Assembly: GCA_027531395.1 (NCBI GenBank)
Contig: JAPZRO010000001.1
Span: 608,377 to 672,376, forward strand
Origin: Porphyrobacter sp.
Lineage (GTDB): Bacteria > Pseudomonadota > Alphaproteobacteria > Sphingomonadales > Sphingomonadaceae
Direction of reading: 5' to 3'
Length of the DNA stretch: 64,000 nt
Below are positions 25,873 to 36,053 of this stretch, in pieces. The position numbers and the translations under genes are program-made. Under the pieces are notes generated by a model. The model did not search any database. It saw only the letters and a program-made list of their open reading frames with translations, and had not been told where the DNA came from. Numbering within the stretch: the stretch's first letter is position 1; the number at the start of each line of letters is the position of its first letter.

Positions 25873-26757
25873 GTGTCATTGCTCCTCGCCTTGCTGCTTC
25901 AGGTCGGCCCCGATCCCATGAACGGGGGGATGCGCGGCGATGATCTGGTGCGCGACCGCCCGCCTCGTCCCGACCGCTCCGCGCTGACCGAGCAGGAGAC
26001 GCTCGATCCCACCAGCGCCTGGCTCCAGACCTGCCTCGACCAGCTCGCCGCCGATCCCGCGCGCGCTCATACCATGGCGCAGATCCGGCGCGGCGAGACC
26101 AGCGGGGCCGAACGGGTGCTCGCCAACCACTGCCTCGGCACGGCGGCGAGCGAGCTCGGCCTGTGGGAGGACGCCCGCAGCGCCTTTCTGGCCGCGCATG
26201 ACGAGACGCCCGAGGGCGAACCGCGCGCCCGCGCGCGCTTTGCCGCGCTGGCGGGCAATGCCGCTCTGGCCGGCGGCGATGCGCAAGGCGCGCTGACGCT
26301 GCTCGCGCAGGCCGAAGCCGATGCCCGCGCCGCCGGTTCGACCCCGCTCGAAGCCATCGCCGCGATCGACCGCGCCCGCGCGCTGGTCAGCCTCGGGCGC
26401 GGCGAGGAGGGTCTCGCGGCGCTCGAGTCGGCGACGACACTCGCGCCCGAGAATGCCGAGGGCTGGCTGCTCAAGGCCACGCTGCTGCGCCGGCTCGACC
26501 GGCTGGGGCTGGCCCAGGAAGCGATCGAGGCAGCGGCGAAGCTCACCCCGACCAATCCCGAAGTGGGGCTTGAGGCGGGGGTGATCGCCGTGCTCGCCGG
26601 CCGTGACGAGGCCGCGCGGGCGAGCTGGCAATCGGTGCTCGACCTGCAGCCCGACAGCCTCGCGGCGGCCACCGCAAAGGACTATCTCGCCCAGCTTGGC
26701 CCGCCAACGGCCGAAACGCCCGCGCCTGCAACCGAGGAACAGGAACCGCCCGCATGA
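25873..26757 (+). CDS. Tetratricopeptide-repeat protein
   Basis: A 294-residue protein with helical repeats. The start codon is GTG. A short hydrophobic beginning (SLLLALLLQVG) may be a poor signal sequence. TPR-like helices fill about residues 80-260, for example LGLWEDARSAFLAAHDETPEG and LLRRLDRLGLAQEAIEAAAKLTPTNPE, and the tail is Pro/Glu-rich. It probably serves as a protein-binding scaffold. It lies between the hydrolase (7-base gap) and the flavin monooxygenase (ATGA overlap). Confidence 0.8.
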   Translation: MSLLLALLLQVGPDPMNGGMRGDDLVRDRPPRPDRSALTEQETLDPTSAWLQTCLDQLAADPARAHTMAQIRRGETSGAERVLANHCLGTAASELGLWEDARSAFLAAHDETPEGEPRARARFAALAGNAALAGGDAQGALTLLAQAEADARAAGSTPLEAIAAIDRARALVSLGRGEEGLAALESATTLAPENAEGWLLKATLLRRLDRLGLAQEAIEAAAKLTPTNPEVGLEAGVIAVLAGRDEAARASWQSVLDLQPDSLAAATAKDYLAQLGPPTAETPAPATEEQEPPA

Positions 26758-27749
26758 CCCGATTTTCCGTGCTCGATCTTGTCCCCGTGCGCGAGGGCGG
26801 CACGCTCACCGAAGCCTTCGCCGCCACCGCCGAACTGGCGCGCGCGGCCGAGCGTGTCGGGTGCGACCGTTTCTGGGTGGCCGAGCATCACGCGATGGAC
26901 GGGATCGCGGGCGGAGCGACCTCGGTGGTGCTCGCGCATGTCGGCAACGCCACCAGCACCATCCGCATCGGATCGGGCGGGATCATGCTGCCCAACCACA
27001 CGCCGTTCCAGATCGCCGAACAGTTCGGCACGCTGGACGCGCTGTTCCCGGGTCGGGTCGATCTCGGGCTGGGCCGTGCGCCCGGCGCAGGGCCGGAGCT
27101 GCAACGCGCGCTGCGCAAGAACCTCCATCAGGCTGCCGAGTACTTCCCGCAGGACGTGGTCGAGCTGCGCGCGCTGCTGACGGGTGACTATGATCTGCCG
27201 ATCACCGCCACCCCCGGCCTCGGCGCGAAGGTAGAGCTGTGGATGCTCGGATCGAGCCTGTTCGGCGCGAGCCTCGCGGCAAAGCTCGGCCTGCCCTATG
27301 CCTTCGCCGCCCATTTCGCGCCCGATCATCTCGACGCCGCGCTCGCGATCTACCGCCGCGACTTCCAGCCTTCCGAGGCGCTGGAGAGGCCGCACGTCAT
27401 GGTCGCCATGAACGTTTTTGCCGCCGACAGCGAATCGCAAGCGCGCCTTCTTGCGTCGAGCCAGCAGCAGAGCTTCGTGCGGCTGCGCAGCGGCACCCCG
27501 GGCAAGCTGCCGCCGCCAATCGCCGATTATACCGACACGCTGCCCGCCAGTGCGAAGGCGATGCTCGCCCATGTCGGGCAGGCCGCTGCGGTCGGCACGC
27601 CTGCACAGGTGCGCGATGGCATCGCCGCCTTCGTCGCGCGCACCGGAGCCGACGAGATCATGCTGTGCGGCGCGACCTACGAACCCGAAGCGCGCATCCG
27701 GAGCCTCGAACTGACACTGGAGGCATGCGAAAAGGCACTCGCAGCCTGA
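26754..27749 (+). CDS. LLM-class flavin-dependent oxidoreductase
   Basis: A 331-residue luciferase-like TIM-barrel enzyme that uses reduced flavin. Typical features are FWVAEHHAMDGIAGGATSVVLAHV, IRIGSGGIMLPNHTPFQIAEQFGTLDALFPGRVDLGLGR and the late ADEIMLCGATYE. This subgroup is often annotated as alkanal-monooxygenase-like or YhbW-like; the substrate is unknown. Its ATG overlaps the TPR stop by 4 bases. It is the last gene of the hydrolase-TPR-monooxygenase cluster. Confidence 0.9.
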   Translation: MTRFSVLDLVPVREGGTLTEAFAATAELARAAERVGCDRFWVAEHHAMDGIAGGATSVVLAHVGNATSTIRIGSGGIMLPNHTPFQIAEQFGTLDALFPGRVDLGLGRAPGAGPELQRALRKNLHQAAEYFPQDVVELRALLTGDYDLPITATPGLGAKVELWMLGSSLFGASLAAKLGLPYAFAAHFAPDHLDAALAIYRRDFQPSEALERPHVMVAMNVFAADSESQARLLASSQQQSFVRLRSGTPGKLPPPIADYTDTLPASAKAMLAHVGQAAAVGTPAQVRDGIAAFVARTGADEIMLCGATYEPEARIRSLELTLEACEKALAA

Positions 27750-27879
27750 CCTTACGTTATCGTCACGCTTGGCAGGGCGCGGCTAAAAGCGTATCGCGCT
27801 CGAACACGAATACAATAATCCGGCATAATATTATTACAGCAACGCGATGCCGGTCACGCAGGATGGGCAGGAGCCGATT
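27750..27879 (+). promoter_or_regulatory. AT-rich upstream region of the NAD-GDH gene
   Basis: This 130-base gap is clearly richer in A and T than its surroundings, with AATAAT/ATTATT blocks near 27812-27838. A possible pair is TTGGCA-N17-TATCGC starting at 27769, but the -10 is poor. CAGGAG lies 8 bases before the ATG at 27880 and is the reason for choosing that start. Confidence 0.4.
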
Positions 27880-30800
27880 ATGGGGTCAAAGACCGCTGCT
27901 GGAGCGGCGCACCACGCGCTGATCAAGGCCTTGCGCCTTCATCTCGAAGCCTCGCTGCTGCCCGGAGACGGCCCGGCCGACAAGGCCACGCTGGATGACG
28001 CCGCACAATTCCTGCTCGCCGCCGCCGGCCCGCGCGGCCAGGGCGAATCGCTGGTCCACATCGCGTCGGACACCGGCGAGCGCCGCCTGCGGATCGCGGT
28101 GATCAATGACGACATGCCGTTCCTGGTCGATTCGGTCGCCGCGACCATCGCCGCACAGGGCCTTGCGATCGACCGCCTGCTGCACCCCGTCGCCCCCGTC
28201 ACCCGCGACGCCGCGGGAGCGATCATCGCGCTTGGCAAGCCGGGCGCCAAGGACGCCGCGGGCGCGCGCGAATCGCTGATTTATGTCGAAACCCCGCGCG
28301 CCGACGCGCGCCAGCGCCGCGAATTGCTCGAAGCGCTCAACACCACGCTCGCCGACGTGCGTGCCGCTGTCGGCGACTGGAGCGCGATGCAGGCGGTGAT
28401 GGGCGAGGATGCCGCGCGCGCTGCCGCGCTTGATCCCGAAGCGGGCGCGCTGCTCGCCTGGCTCAATGGCGGAATGCTGACCCAGCTCGGCCACCTCACC
28501 CGCTACCGCGACAAGCGCGAGGATGCGCTGCTGGGCATCTGCCGCGGCTCGGCCCGCGAGCTGCTCGCCGAATCCTCGATCGCGCGCGCCTTCGAGTGGT
28601 TCGATCGCCACGAGGCCGAAGGCCGCCCGCGCACGCTGCTGGTGATCAAGGCCAACGTCCAGTCGCGCGTCCACCGCGCCAGCCCGCTCGATCTGTTCGT
28701 TGTGCCGGTGCGCGAGAACGGCGCCATCACCGGGCTCTCGATCCACGCCGGGCTGTGGACCAGCGCCGCGCTCAACGCGCGGCCGGGCGAAGTGCCGGTG
28801 CTGCGCCGCGCGCTGGCCGATCTCACCGCCGAGCTCGGCTATGACCCGGCCGGGCACAACGGCAAGGCGCTGGTGCATGCCTTCACCTCGCTGCCCAATG
28901 ATCTGCTGATCGCCTTCGGTGCCAGCCGCATCGCCGAACTGGCGACCACCAAGATGGCGCTGATCGACCGTCCGCGCCCGCGGCTGGTGATGCTGCCGGG
29001 GACGCTCGAGCGCCATGTCTTCGCCTTCGTCTGGCTCCCGCGCGACCAGCTCTCGACCGATGTCCGGCTGCGGGTGCAGGCGATGCTGCTGGCGACGCCG
29101 GGCGCAGCGCTGCTCGACTGGAGCCTCGAGGTCGAGGGCAGCAACCTTGCGCTGCTGCGCTTCCTGATCGACGTGCGCGCCTGCGAGCGCCTGCCCGATC
29201 CGGCGGGGATCGAAGCCCAGCTGGTGGACATGCTGCGCGGCTGGAACGAGGCAGTCGAGACCCATCTCGCCGCCGGCGAGGATGATGGCCGCGCCGCGAT
29301 GCTGGCCGCGCGCTATGCCCCCGCCTTCCCGACCGGCTATCGCCTCAGCTACGGCCCCGCCGAAGCCGCGCGCGACATCGCCAAGCTGCGCACGCTGGCG
29401 CTGGCCGACAGTGACGACACCCACCCCGCCGCCGACCGCGCGACGCGCCTCTACCGCATGGACAGCGACGGCGCGGAGGCGCTGCGGCTCAAGATCTATG
29501 TCGGGCGCGGCCGCCTCGCCCTGTCCGATGCCGTGCCGGCGCTCGAACATTTCGGCTTCCGCGTCACCGCCGAAATCCCGACCTTCCTGACCGATCCGGC
29601 GCTCGGCTCGATCCACGACTTCCTGCTCGCGGTGCCCGCCGGGTTCGACGCGGGCGCGCTGCTGGCGCGCGCCACCCTGATCGAGGATGCGCTCGCCGAC
29701 GTGCTCAACGGCGTGGCCGAGGACGATCCCTTCAACCGCCTGATCGCCGCCATCGGCCTCACCCCGCGCGAGGCCAACTGGCTGCGCGCGATCTATCGCT
29801 ATCTGCGCCAGACCGGGGTGAGCTACACCATCTACACCGTGGTCGACGCGCTCGCCGGAGCGGCTCCGGTGACGCGGGCGATGATCGATCTGCTGACCGC
29901 GCGCCACGATCCGGCCTTCGCCGGCAGCCGTGAGGAGGCGATTGCCGCGGCACAGACAGCCTTCACCCGCGGCCTCGCCAAGGTCACCGCGATCAACGAC
30001 GACCGCCTGCTGCGGCTCTACCGCGCGGTGATCGACGCGGTGCTGCGCACCAACGCCTTTGCCCCTGCTTCCACCGAAGCGCTGGCGTTCAAGATCGATT
30101 CGAGCCTCGTGCCGAACCTCCCCAAGCCGGTGCCGTGGCGCGAGATCTTCGTCTACAGCGCCCGCGTCGAGGGCATCCACCTGCGCTCGGGCGCAGTGGC
30201 GCGCGGGGGCCTGCGCTGGTCCGACCGGCGCGACGACTTCCGCACCGAGATCCTCGGCCTGATGAAAGCCCAGCGCGTCAAGAATGCGGTGATCGTGCCG
30301 ACCGGCGCGAAGGGCGGGTTCTATCCCAAGCAGCTCCCCTCGCCCGCATTGGACCGCGAAGGCTGGGCCGCCGAGGGCCGCGCCTCCTATGAAATCTTCA
30401 TCCGCACGCTGCTGTCGGTCACCGACAACATCGTCGAAGGGCGCGTTGTGCACCCTGAAGGCGTGCAGGTGCTCGACGGAGAAGACCCCTATTTCGTGGT
30501 CGCCGCCGACAAGGGCACTGCGACCTTCTCCGACGTGGCCAACGGCATCGCCCAGAGCCGCGATTTCTGGCTCGACGATGCCTTCGCCAGCGGCGGATCG
30601 AACGGCTATGACCACAAGGCGATGGGCATCACCGCGCGCGGCGCGTGGGTGAGCGTGCAGCGCCACTTCCGCGAGATGGGGATCGACGTCCAGAAGGACA
30701 GCATCACCGTCGCCGGCTGCGGCGACATGTCGGGCGACGTGTTCGGCAACGGGATGCTGCTGTCGAAGGCGGTTCTGCTCGTCGCCGCCTTCGATCACCG

Positions 30801-32595
30801 CCACATCTTCCTCGATCCCTCGCCCGATCCACTGGCGAGCTGGAAGGAAAGGAAGCGCCTGTTCGAACTGCCGCGTTCGAGCTGGGAGGACTACAATCCC
30901 GCGCTGATCTCCAAGGGCGGCGGGGTGTTCAGCCGCGCCTTGAAGCGCATCAAGCTGACCAGGCAGGTGCGCGATCTGCTCGGCATCGCCGACAAGGAGA
31001 TCGAGCCCGAGGCGCTGATCTCGGCGATCCTGCGCGCGCGGGTCGATCTGCTGTGGTTCGGCGGGATCGGCACCTATGTGAAGGCGGGCCACGAGAACAA
31101 CATTCAGGTCGGCGATCCGGCCAACGACACGATCCGCATCGATGCCGAGGAGGTCGGCGCGCGGGTGATCGGCGAGGGCGCGAACCTCGGGGTGACGCAG
31201 GCGGCGCGCATCGCCTTCTCTCTGAAGGGCGGGCGCATCAACACCGACTTCATCGACAATTCCGCCGGGGTCGACTGCTCGGACAACGAGGTCAACATCA
31301 AGATCGCGCTGGCCGCGGCGCTGCGCGACGGCAAGCTGTCGGGCAAGAAGCGCAACACGCTGCTCGCGGCGATGACCGACGAGGTCGGCCAGATCGTGCT
31401 CGAGGACAACCGCCTGCAGGCGCTCGCGCTGTCGGTGGCCGAGACCGGCGGTCCGGGGGCCAGCGCCTCCTATGTCCGCCTGATCGAGCGGCTGGAGGAA
31501 GTCAGCGATTTCGACCGCCGCACCGAGGGCCTCGCCGATGGCGAGACGCTGCTGCGCCGCGCCGCCGACGGGCACGGGCTGACCCGCCCCGAACTCGCGG
31601 TGCTGCTGTCCTCGGCCAAGCTGGCGCTGCAGGAAGCGATCGAGGCGAGCGCGCTGGCCGATGATCCGGTGCTCGAAGGGATGCTGATCGCCCGCTTCCC
31701 GACGGCGATGCGCAAGACCTATGCCGCGCAGATCCGCACCCACCGGCTGCGACGCGAGATGATCGCGACCAGCCTCGCCAATCGCATCGTCAACCGGATC
31801 GGGATGGTGCATCCGTTCGAACTGGCCGAGGAGGAAGGCGTGGGCCTCGCCGAGGTCGCGGGTGCCTTCGTGGTGGCCGAGCGGCTGTTCGGGCTCGATG
31901 CGCTGTGGCGCGAGCTCGACGAGGCGGCGATCCCCGAAGCGGCGCGGCTCGCGCTGTTCGACAGGCTGGCTGCGGCGGTCGGCAACCTCATGAGCGACGT
32001 GCTGCGCACCGCTTCGGGCAAGGTCGCCGCGGGCGCGATGATCGAGAGCCTGTCGTCGGCGGTCACGGTGCTGGTGGCGGGACGCGAGGAACTGCTCACC
32101 GCCGAGCCGCGCGCGCGTTCGCTGGCGCTGCGCGACAGCTTCGTCGCGCTCGGCGCGTCCGAGGTGCTGGCGGCGCGGGTCGCCAACCTGTTCGATTTCG
32201 ACGGGGCCGTCGGCCTCGCCCAGACCGCGCGCGACACCGGGATCGACGCCAAGCTCTTGACCCATGCCTTCACCGGCATCGGCACGCGGCTGGGGCTCGA
32301 CTGGGCGCAGGGCACGGCGGCGCACATGAGCCCATCGGACGTGTGGGAGCGGCTGCTGGTGTCGGGCCTTGCGCGCGATTTCCAGCAGATGCGCATGGAG
32401 TTCCTGCGGCGGCTGATGCGCACCAAGGCCGGCAAGTCCGATCCGCTCGCGGCGGTCAATGACTGGGCGGCGCGCAATGATACGGGCGTAAGCCAGTTCC
32501 GCGCGATGATCGCCCGTGCCCAGGCCCGTCCGCCGGTCGGCGCGGCGATGCTTGCCCAGATCGCCAGTCAGGCGCGAAACCTGCTGGAGCGGTAG
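27880..32595 (+). CDS. gdhB: NAD-specific glutamate dehydrogenase (GDH-180 type)
   Basis: A very large catabolic enzyme of 1571 residues that deaminates glutamate to 2-oxoglutarate with NAD. The length and the catalytic stretch identify the GDH-180 family: ARGGLRWSDRRDDFRTE, VPTGAKGGFYPKQL, CGDMSGDVFGNGML and GGIGTYVKAGHENN. The N-terminal half holds ACT-like regulatory regions seen in this family. The track start at 27847 is 11 codons upstream, but the SD fits 27880. It works against GOGAT, feeding glutamate carbon into the TCA cycle when amino acids are abundant. A long minus-strand ORF across it is a codon-usage shadow. Confidence 0.95.
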   Translation: MGSKTAAGAAHHALIKALRLHLEASLLPGDGPADKATLDDAAQFLLAAAGPRGQGESLVHIASDTGERRLRIAVINDDMPFLVDSVAATIAAQGLAIDRLLHPVAPVTRDAAGAIIALGKPGAKDAAGARESLIYVETPRADARQRRELLEALNTTLADVRAAVGDWSAMQAVMGEDAARAAALDPEAGALLAWLNGGMLTQLGHLTRYRDKREDALLGICRGSARELLAESSIARAFEWFDRHEAEGRPRTLLVIKANVQSRVHRASPLDLFVVPVRENGAITGLSIHAGLWTSAALNARPGEVPVLRRALADLTAELGYDPAGHNGKALVHAFTSLPNDLLIAFGASRIAELATTKMALIDRPRPRLVMLPGTLERHVFAFVWLPRDQLSTDVRLRVQAMLLATPGAALLDWSLEVEGSNLALLRFLIDVRACERLPDPAGIEAQLVDMLRGWNEAVETHLAAGEDDGRAAMLAARYAPAFPTGYRLSYGPAEAARDIAKLRTLALADSDDTHPAADRATRLYRMDSDGAEALRLKIYVGRGRLALSDAVPALEHFGFRVTAEIPTFLTDPALGSIHDFLLAVPAGFDAGALLARATLIEDALADVLNGVAEDDPFNRLIAAIGLTPREANWLRAIYRYLRQTGVSYTIYTVVDALAGAAPVTRAMIDLLTARHDPAFAGSREEAIAAAQTAFTRGLAKVTAINDDRLLRLYRAVIDAVLRTNAFAPASTEALAFKIDSSLVPNLPKPVPWREIFVYSARVEGIHLRSGAVARGGLRWSDRRDDFRTEILGLMKAQRVKNAVIVPTGAKGGFYPKQLPSPALDREGWAAEGRASYEIFIRTLLSVTDNIVEGRVVHPEGVQVLDGEDPYFVVAADKGTATFSDVANGIAQSRDFWLDDAFASGGSNGYDHKAMGITARGAWVSVQRHFREMGIDVQKDSITVAGCGDMSGDVFGNGMLLSKAVLLVAAFDHRHIFLDPSPDPLASWKERKRLFELPRSSWEDYNPALISKGGGVFSRALKRIKLTRQVRDLLGIADKEIEPEALISAILRARVDLLWFGGIGTYVKAGHENNIQVGDPANDTIRIDAEEVGARVIGEGANLGVTQAARIAFSLKGGRINTDFIDNSAGVDCSDNEVNIKIALAAALRDGKLSGKKRNTLLAAMTDEVGQIVLEDNRLQALALSVAETGGPGASASYVRLIERLEEVSDFDRRTEGLADGETLLRRAADGHGLTRPELAVLLSSAKLALQEAIEASALADDPVLEGMLIARFPTAMRKTYAAQIRTHRLRREMIATSLANRIVNRIGMVHPFELAEEEGVGLAEVAGAFVVAERLFGLDALWRELDEAAIPEAARLALFDRLAAAVGNLMSDVLRTASGKVAAGAMIESLSSAVTVLVAGREELLTAEPRARSLALRDSFVALGASEVLAARVANLFDFDGAVGLAQTARDTGIDAKLLTHAFTGIGTRLGLDWAQGTAAHMSPSDVWERLLVSGLARDFQQMRMEFLRRLMRTKAGKSDPLAAVNDWAARNDTGVSQFRAMIARAQARPPVGAAMLAQIASQARNLLER

Positions 32596-32694
32596 GCGGG
32601 GCGCTTCGCCGCTCTGCCAATTCCACCAGCTTGACCCCCCGGCAATTTGCGGCAAGTCAAAGGCCGCAAACCGCCGGAGGGGCATAGGCAGGCC

Positions 32695-33951
32695 ATGACA
32701 TCACCCAATCAGCACGCCACAGATCACTGGGACGTCGTGATCGTCGGCACCGGCCATGGCGGCGCGCAGGCGGCGATCGCGCTGCGTCAGCAAGGGCACG
32801 AAGGCTCGATCCTGATGATCGGGCGCGACGACGCCCCGCCCTACGAGCGCCCGCCGCTGTCGAAGGAATATCTCGCCGGGGACAAGGGCTTCGAGCGGAT
32901 CATGATCCGGCCCGAGAAGTTCTGGGCGGAAAAGGGCATCGATCTCAAGCTCGGCGCGGCGGTGACGGCGATCGACCCGCACGCCCACCGTCTTACCCTC
33001 AGCGACGGCAGCAGCGTCACCTATCGCAAGCTCATCTGGTCGGGCGGCGGGGATCCGCGCCGCCTGCCGGTGCCGGGCGCGGTGCTGCCCCAGGTGTTCT
33101 ACGTGCGCGACAAGTCCGATGCCGACGCGATGATGGCCGCGCTCGCCGACGGGCCGAAGCGCGCGCTGGTGATCGGCGGGGGCTATATCGGCCTCGAAGC
33201 CGCTGCGGTGCTGAGGAAGCTGGGCTGCGAGGTGGTGCTGGTCGAGATGCTGCCGCGCCTGCTGGCGCGCGTGGCGGGCGAGGAACTTTCGACCTTCTAT
33301 GCCGAGGAACACCGCCGTCAGGGCGTCGATGTGCGGCTCAACACCGGTGTCCAGGCCGTGCTCGGCGAAGAGCAGGGCAAGGTGACCGGCGTGCGCCTCG
33401 ACAACGGCACGGAAGTGGCCTGCGACATGGTGGTGGTCGGCATCGGCATCGTCCCTGCGGTCGCGCCGCTGATCGCGGCCGGCGCGGCGGGATCCAACGG
33501 CGTGGACGTCGATTTCTGCTGCCGCACCACGCTCGATGACATCTACGCCATCGGCGACTGCGCCGCTCACGCCAATCCCTACGCCGACAATGCCGTGATC
33601 CGGCTGGAATCGGTCCAGAACGCGCATGACATGGCCAACACCGTGGCGAAGGCGATCATGGGCGAGAAGGAGCCCTACAACGCCCTGCCGTGGTTCTGGT
33701 CGAACCAGTATGACCTGAAGCTGCAGACCGCAGGTCTCAGCCTCGGCTTCGACCAGACCGTGCTGCGCGGCGATCCTGCGGAGCGCAAGTTCACCGTGGT
33801 CTACCTCAAGAACGGCGTGCCGATCGCCTTCGACTGCGTGGGGACGATGAAGGACTACGTGCAGGCGCGGAAGCTGCTGGAAAGCGGGGTCGGCAGGATC
33901 GATCCGGCGCTGCTGGCCGATCCCGAAGTGGCGCTCAAGGATTTGATCTAA
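32695..33951 (+). CDS. FAD-dependent NAD(P)H-ferredoxin reductase-like oxidoreductase
   Basis: A 418-residue flavoprotein of the rhodocoxin/putidaredoxin reductase type. It has an FAD fold [17 protein letters not shown], an NAD(P)H fold [21 protein letters not shown], and [10 protein letters not shown] near residue 280. The family passes electrons from NADH to a 2Fe-2S ferredoxin serving P450s or dioxygenases. Start 32695 is preceded by GGAGG. Two P450 genes are in the window (9777 and 37454) but neither is adjacent, and no ferredoxin gene was found, so partnership is a guess. It overlaps the convergent queG by 17 bases. Confidence 0.92.
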   Translation: MTSPNQHATDHWDVVIVGTGHGGAQAAIALRQQGHEGSILMIGRDDAPPYERPPLSKEYLAGDKGFERIMIRPEKFWAEKGIDLKLGAAVTAIDPHAHRLTLSDGSSVTYRKLIWSGGGDPRRLPVPGAVLPQVFYVRDKSDADAMMAALADGPKRALVIGGGYIGLEAAAVLRKLGCEVVLVEMLPRLLARVAGEELSTFYAEEHRRQGVDVRLNTGVQAVLGEEQGKVTGVRLDNGTEVACDMVVVGIGIVPAVAPLIAAGAAGSNGVDVDFCCRTTLDDIYAIGDCAAHANPYADNAVIRLESVQNAHDMANTVAKAIMGEKEPYNALPWFWSNQYDLKLQTAGLSLGFDQTVLRGDPAERKFTVVYLKNGVPIAFDCVGTMKDYVQARKLLESGVGRIDPALLADPEVALKDLI

Positions 33952-34996
33952 GCCGCGCCAGCGCCCACTGGGCCGCCTCGGCCACCACCGGATCAGGGTC
34001 GTCCGTCAGCGCCTCGACTTGAGGCACGAGCGCGGCATTGCCGATGTTGCCCGCCGCGTAGAGGCAGTTCCTCACGAACCGGTCGCGCCCGATGCGCTTG
34101 ATCGGCGAGCCGGAAAACAGCGACCGGAACCCTGCGTCGTCGAGCGCCAGCAATTCGCCGAGGCGCGGGGCGACCAGCTCGGCGCGCGGCAGGAACTCCT
34201 TCATCGCCTGCGCCTGCGAAGCAAACTTGTTCCAAGGACACACCGCCAGGCAATCGTCGCAGCCGTAGATGCGGTTGCCCAGAGCGGTGCGGAATTCCTC
34301 GGCAATCGGCCCCTTGTGCTCGATGGTGAGGTAGGAAATGCAGCGCCGCGCGTCCAACTGGTAAGGCGCGGGGAAGGCGTCGGTGGGGCAGGCGTCGAGG
34401 CAGGCGCGACAGGAACCGCACTGGTCGCGGTGACCCTCGGCCGGCGCGAGGTCGAGCGTGGTGTAGATCGCGCCAAGGAACAGCCAGCTGCCGTGGGTCG
34501 GGCTGACGAGGTTGGTGTGCTTGCCCTGCCAGCCGATCCCCGCCGCTTCGCCCAGCGGCTTTTCCATCACCGGGGCGGTGTCGACGAAGACTTTCACTTC
34601 CGCCCCCGGAACCTCCTCCACCAGCCAGCGGGCGAGCGCCTTGAGGCGCTTCTTCACGACGTCATGATAGTCGCGGCCTTGTGCATAGACCGAAATCCGC
34701 GCGTGGGTGTCAGACCCCTCCAGCGCCAGCGGATCATGCGCCGGGGCGTAACTCATGCCGAGCGCGATGACGCTCTTCGCGGCGGGCCACAGGCCTTGCG
34801 GCGAGCGGCGGTGATCGAGCCGCGTGGCCATCCACTCCATCGATCCGTGATGTCCCTCGCCCAGCCATTGTTCGAGCCGGTCGGCGCGCAGCGGGTCTTC
34901 CCCCGCCGCCGCAATCCCGCAGGCGGCAAAGCCCAGCGCTCCGGCCTGTGCGGCAATGCGCGCCGCCAGATCACCGGTTGCCGGGGCGTTAACCAT
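33935..34996 (-). CDS. queG: Epoxyqueuosine reductase
   Basis: QueG reduces epoxyqueuosine to queuosine in tRNA, using cobalamin and two 4Fe-4S clusters. The 353-residue protein has the cluster motifs [12 protein letters not shown] and [10 protein letters not shown]. The cofactor-binding core is around [25 protein letters not shown], and a short C-terminal HEAT-like part follows ([14 protein letters not shown]). The gene is convergent with the FAD reductase, sharing 17 bases of coding sequence at the 3' ends, and divergent from the ABC transporter genes. Confidence 0.95.
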   Translation of the reverse strand: MVNAPATGDLAARIAAQAGALGFAACGIAAAGEDPLRADRLEQWLGEGHHGSMEWMATRLDHRRSPQGLWPAAKSVIALGMSYAPAHDPLALEGSDTHARISVYAQGRDYHDVVKKRLKALARWLVEEVPGAEVKVFVDTAPVMEKPLGEAAGIGWQGKHTNLVSPTHGSWLFLGAIYTTLDLAPAEGHRDQCGSCRACLDACPTDAFPAPYQLDARRCISYLTIEHKGPIAEEFRTALGNRIYGCDDCLAVCPWNKFASQAQAMKEFLPRAELVAPRLGELLALDDAGFRSLFSGSPIKRIGRDRFVRNCLYAAGNIGNAALVPQVEALTDDPDPVVAEAAQWALARLRSNP

Positions 34997-35042
34997 GCTT
35001 GGAGAGGCTCCCGTTTAATCCTGCCCGCTAACCGCGTAGGCC

Positions 35043-36053
35043 ATGGACATGGCGGTAAGCGAACAGAGCCTGACGGGCAATCGCGGCGATGGCTTCAGTG
35101 CCATTCCTGCCGATGCGCGCCCGCTGGCGATCGAGGCCCGCGGGCTGGTCAAGAGCTTCGACGGCACACGGGCGGTGGACGGGGTGGACATTTCCGTCCC
35201 CGAGGGCGCGATCTACGGCATTCTCGGCCCCAACGGCGCAGGGAAAACCACGACGCTGCGGATGCTGCTCGGCATCATCGACCCGGACGAAGGCGTGCGC
35301 CGCGTGTTCGGACACGACCGCCCGCACGATATCGGCCGGTTGATCGGCTACCTGCCCGAAGAACGCGGGCTCTATCCGGCGATGAAATGCGTCGAGGCGA
35401 TCGCCTTCATGGGCGCGCTCAGGGGCCTGCCGCTCAAGGAAGGGCGCAAGCGCGCGGTCGAATTGCTCGAACGCCACGGCCTCGGCTATGCCGCCGACCG
35501 CCAGATCCGCCAGCTGTCCAAGGGCATGGCGCAGACCGTGCAGCTGCTCGGCACGCTGGTGCACCAGCCGCGGCTGGTGGTGCTCGACGAGCCCTTTTCG
35601 GGCCTCGATGCGATCAACCAAGGCAAGCTGGAACTGATGATCCGCGCGCTGGCGGACGAGGGCGTGACGGTGATCTTCTCGACCCACGTGATCCACCATG
35701 CCGAACGCCTGTGCGAAGGCGTGGCGATCATTGCCGGGGGCAAGGTGCCCTACGCCGGATCGGTCGAGGCGGCGCGTGACCGGATTCCGGCGCAGGTGCG
35801 GCTGGAGACGCGGGCGCGCGAAGGCGCATGGCTCGCCGCGCTGCCCAGGGACACCCGCCGCAACGGCGATTTCTTCCAGTTTCCGCTCCCCGAAACCGGG
35901 GTCGAACCGCTGCTCCGGCAGCTGATCGAAGGCGAGGCGGGGATCCTCTCGCTCTCGATCGAACGGGCTGGCCTGCACGATGCCTTCGTCGCCATCGCCG
36001 GCGAGGCCGCCGCGCGCCAGCTTGAGGCCGACGCTGCGGAGGGCCGCGCATGA
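35043..36053 (+). CDS. ABC transporter ATP-binding protein (NatA-like)
   Basis: A 336-residue ATPase for an ABC-2 type exporter. Walker A is GPNGAGKTT, Walker B is RLVVLDEPFSGLD, and the H-loop is FSTHVIHHAE. The signature is LSKGM instead of LSGGQ, a variant common in NatA-like ATPases. About 80 residues follow the ATPase core. The permease gene overlaps by 4 bases, so they form one transporter. The exported compound is unknown; NatAB relatives move sodium or small toxic molecules. Confidence 0.92.
   Translation: MDMAVSEQSLTGNRGDGFSAIPADARPLAIEARGLVKSFDGTRAVDGVDISVPEGAIYGILGPNGAGKTTTLRMLLGIIDPDEGVRRVFGHDRPHDIGRLIGYLPEERGLYPAMKCVEAIAFMGALRGLPLKEGRKRAVELLERHGLGYAADRQIRQLSKGMAQTVQLLGTLVHQPRLVVLDEPFSGLDAINQGKLELMIRALADEGVTVIFSTHVIHHAERLCEGVAIIAGGKVPYAGSVEAARDRIPAQVRLETRAREGAWLAALPRDTRRNGDFFQFPLPETGVEPLLRQLIEGEAGILSLSIERAGLHDAFVAIAGEAAARQLEADAAEGRA

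Noticed and set aside
27769-27797. TTGGCA-N17-TATCGC as promoter of NAD-GDH
   Set aside because: The -10 is poor and the region has other AT-rich candidates; kept only as a weak note.
27886-32685. 1599-residue minus-strand ORF opposite the NAD-GDH gene
   Set aside because: It mirrors a real gene in a GC-rich genome, is rich in His, Arg and Gln with no recognisable domain, and the plus frame has clear catalytic motifs.
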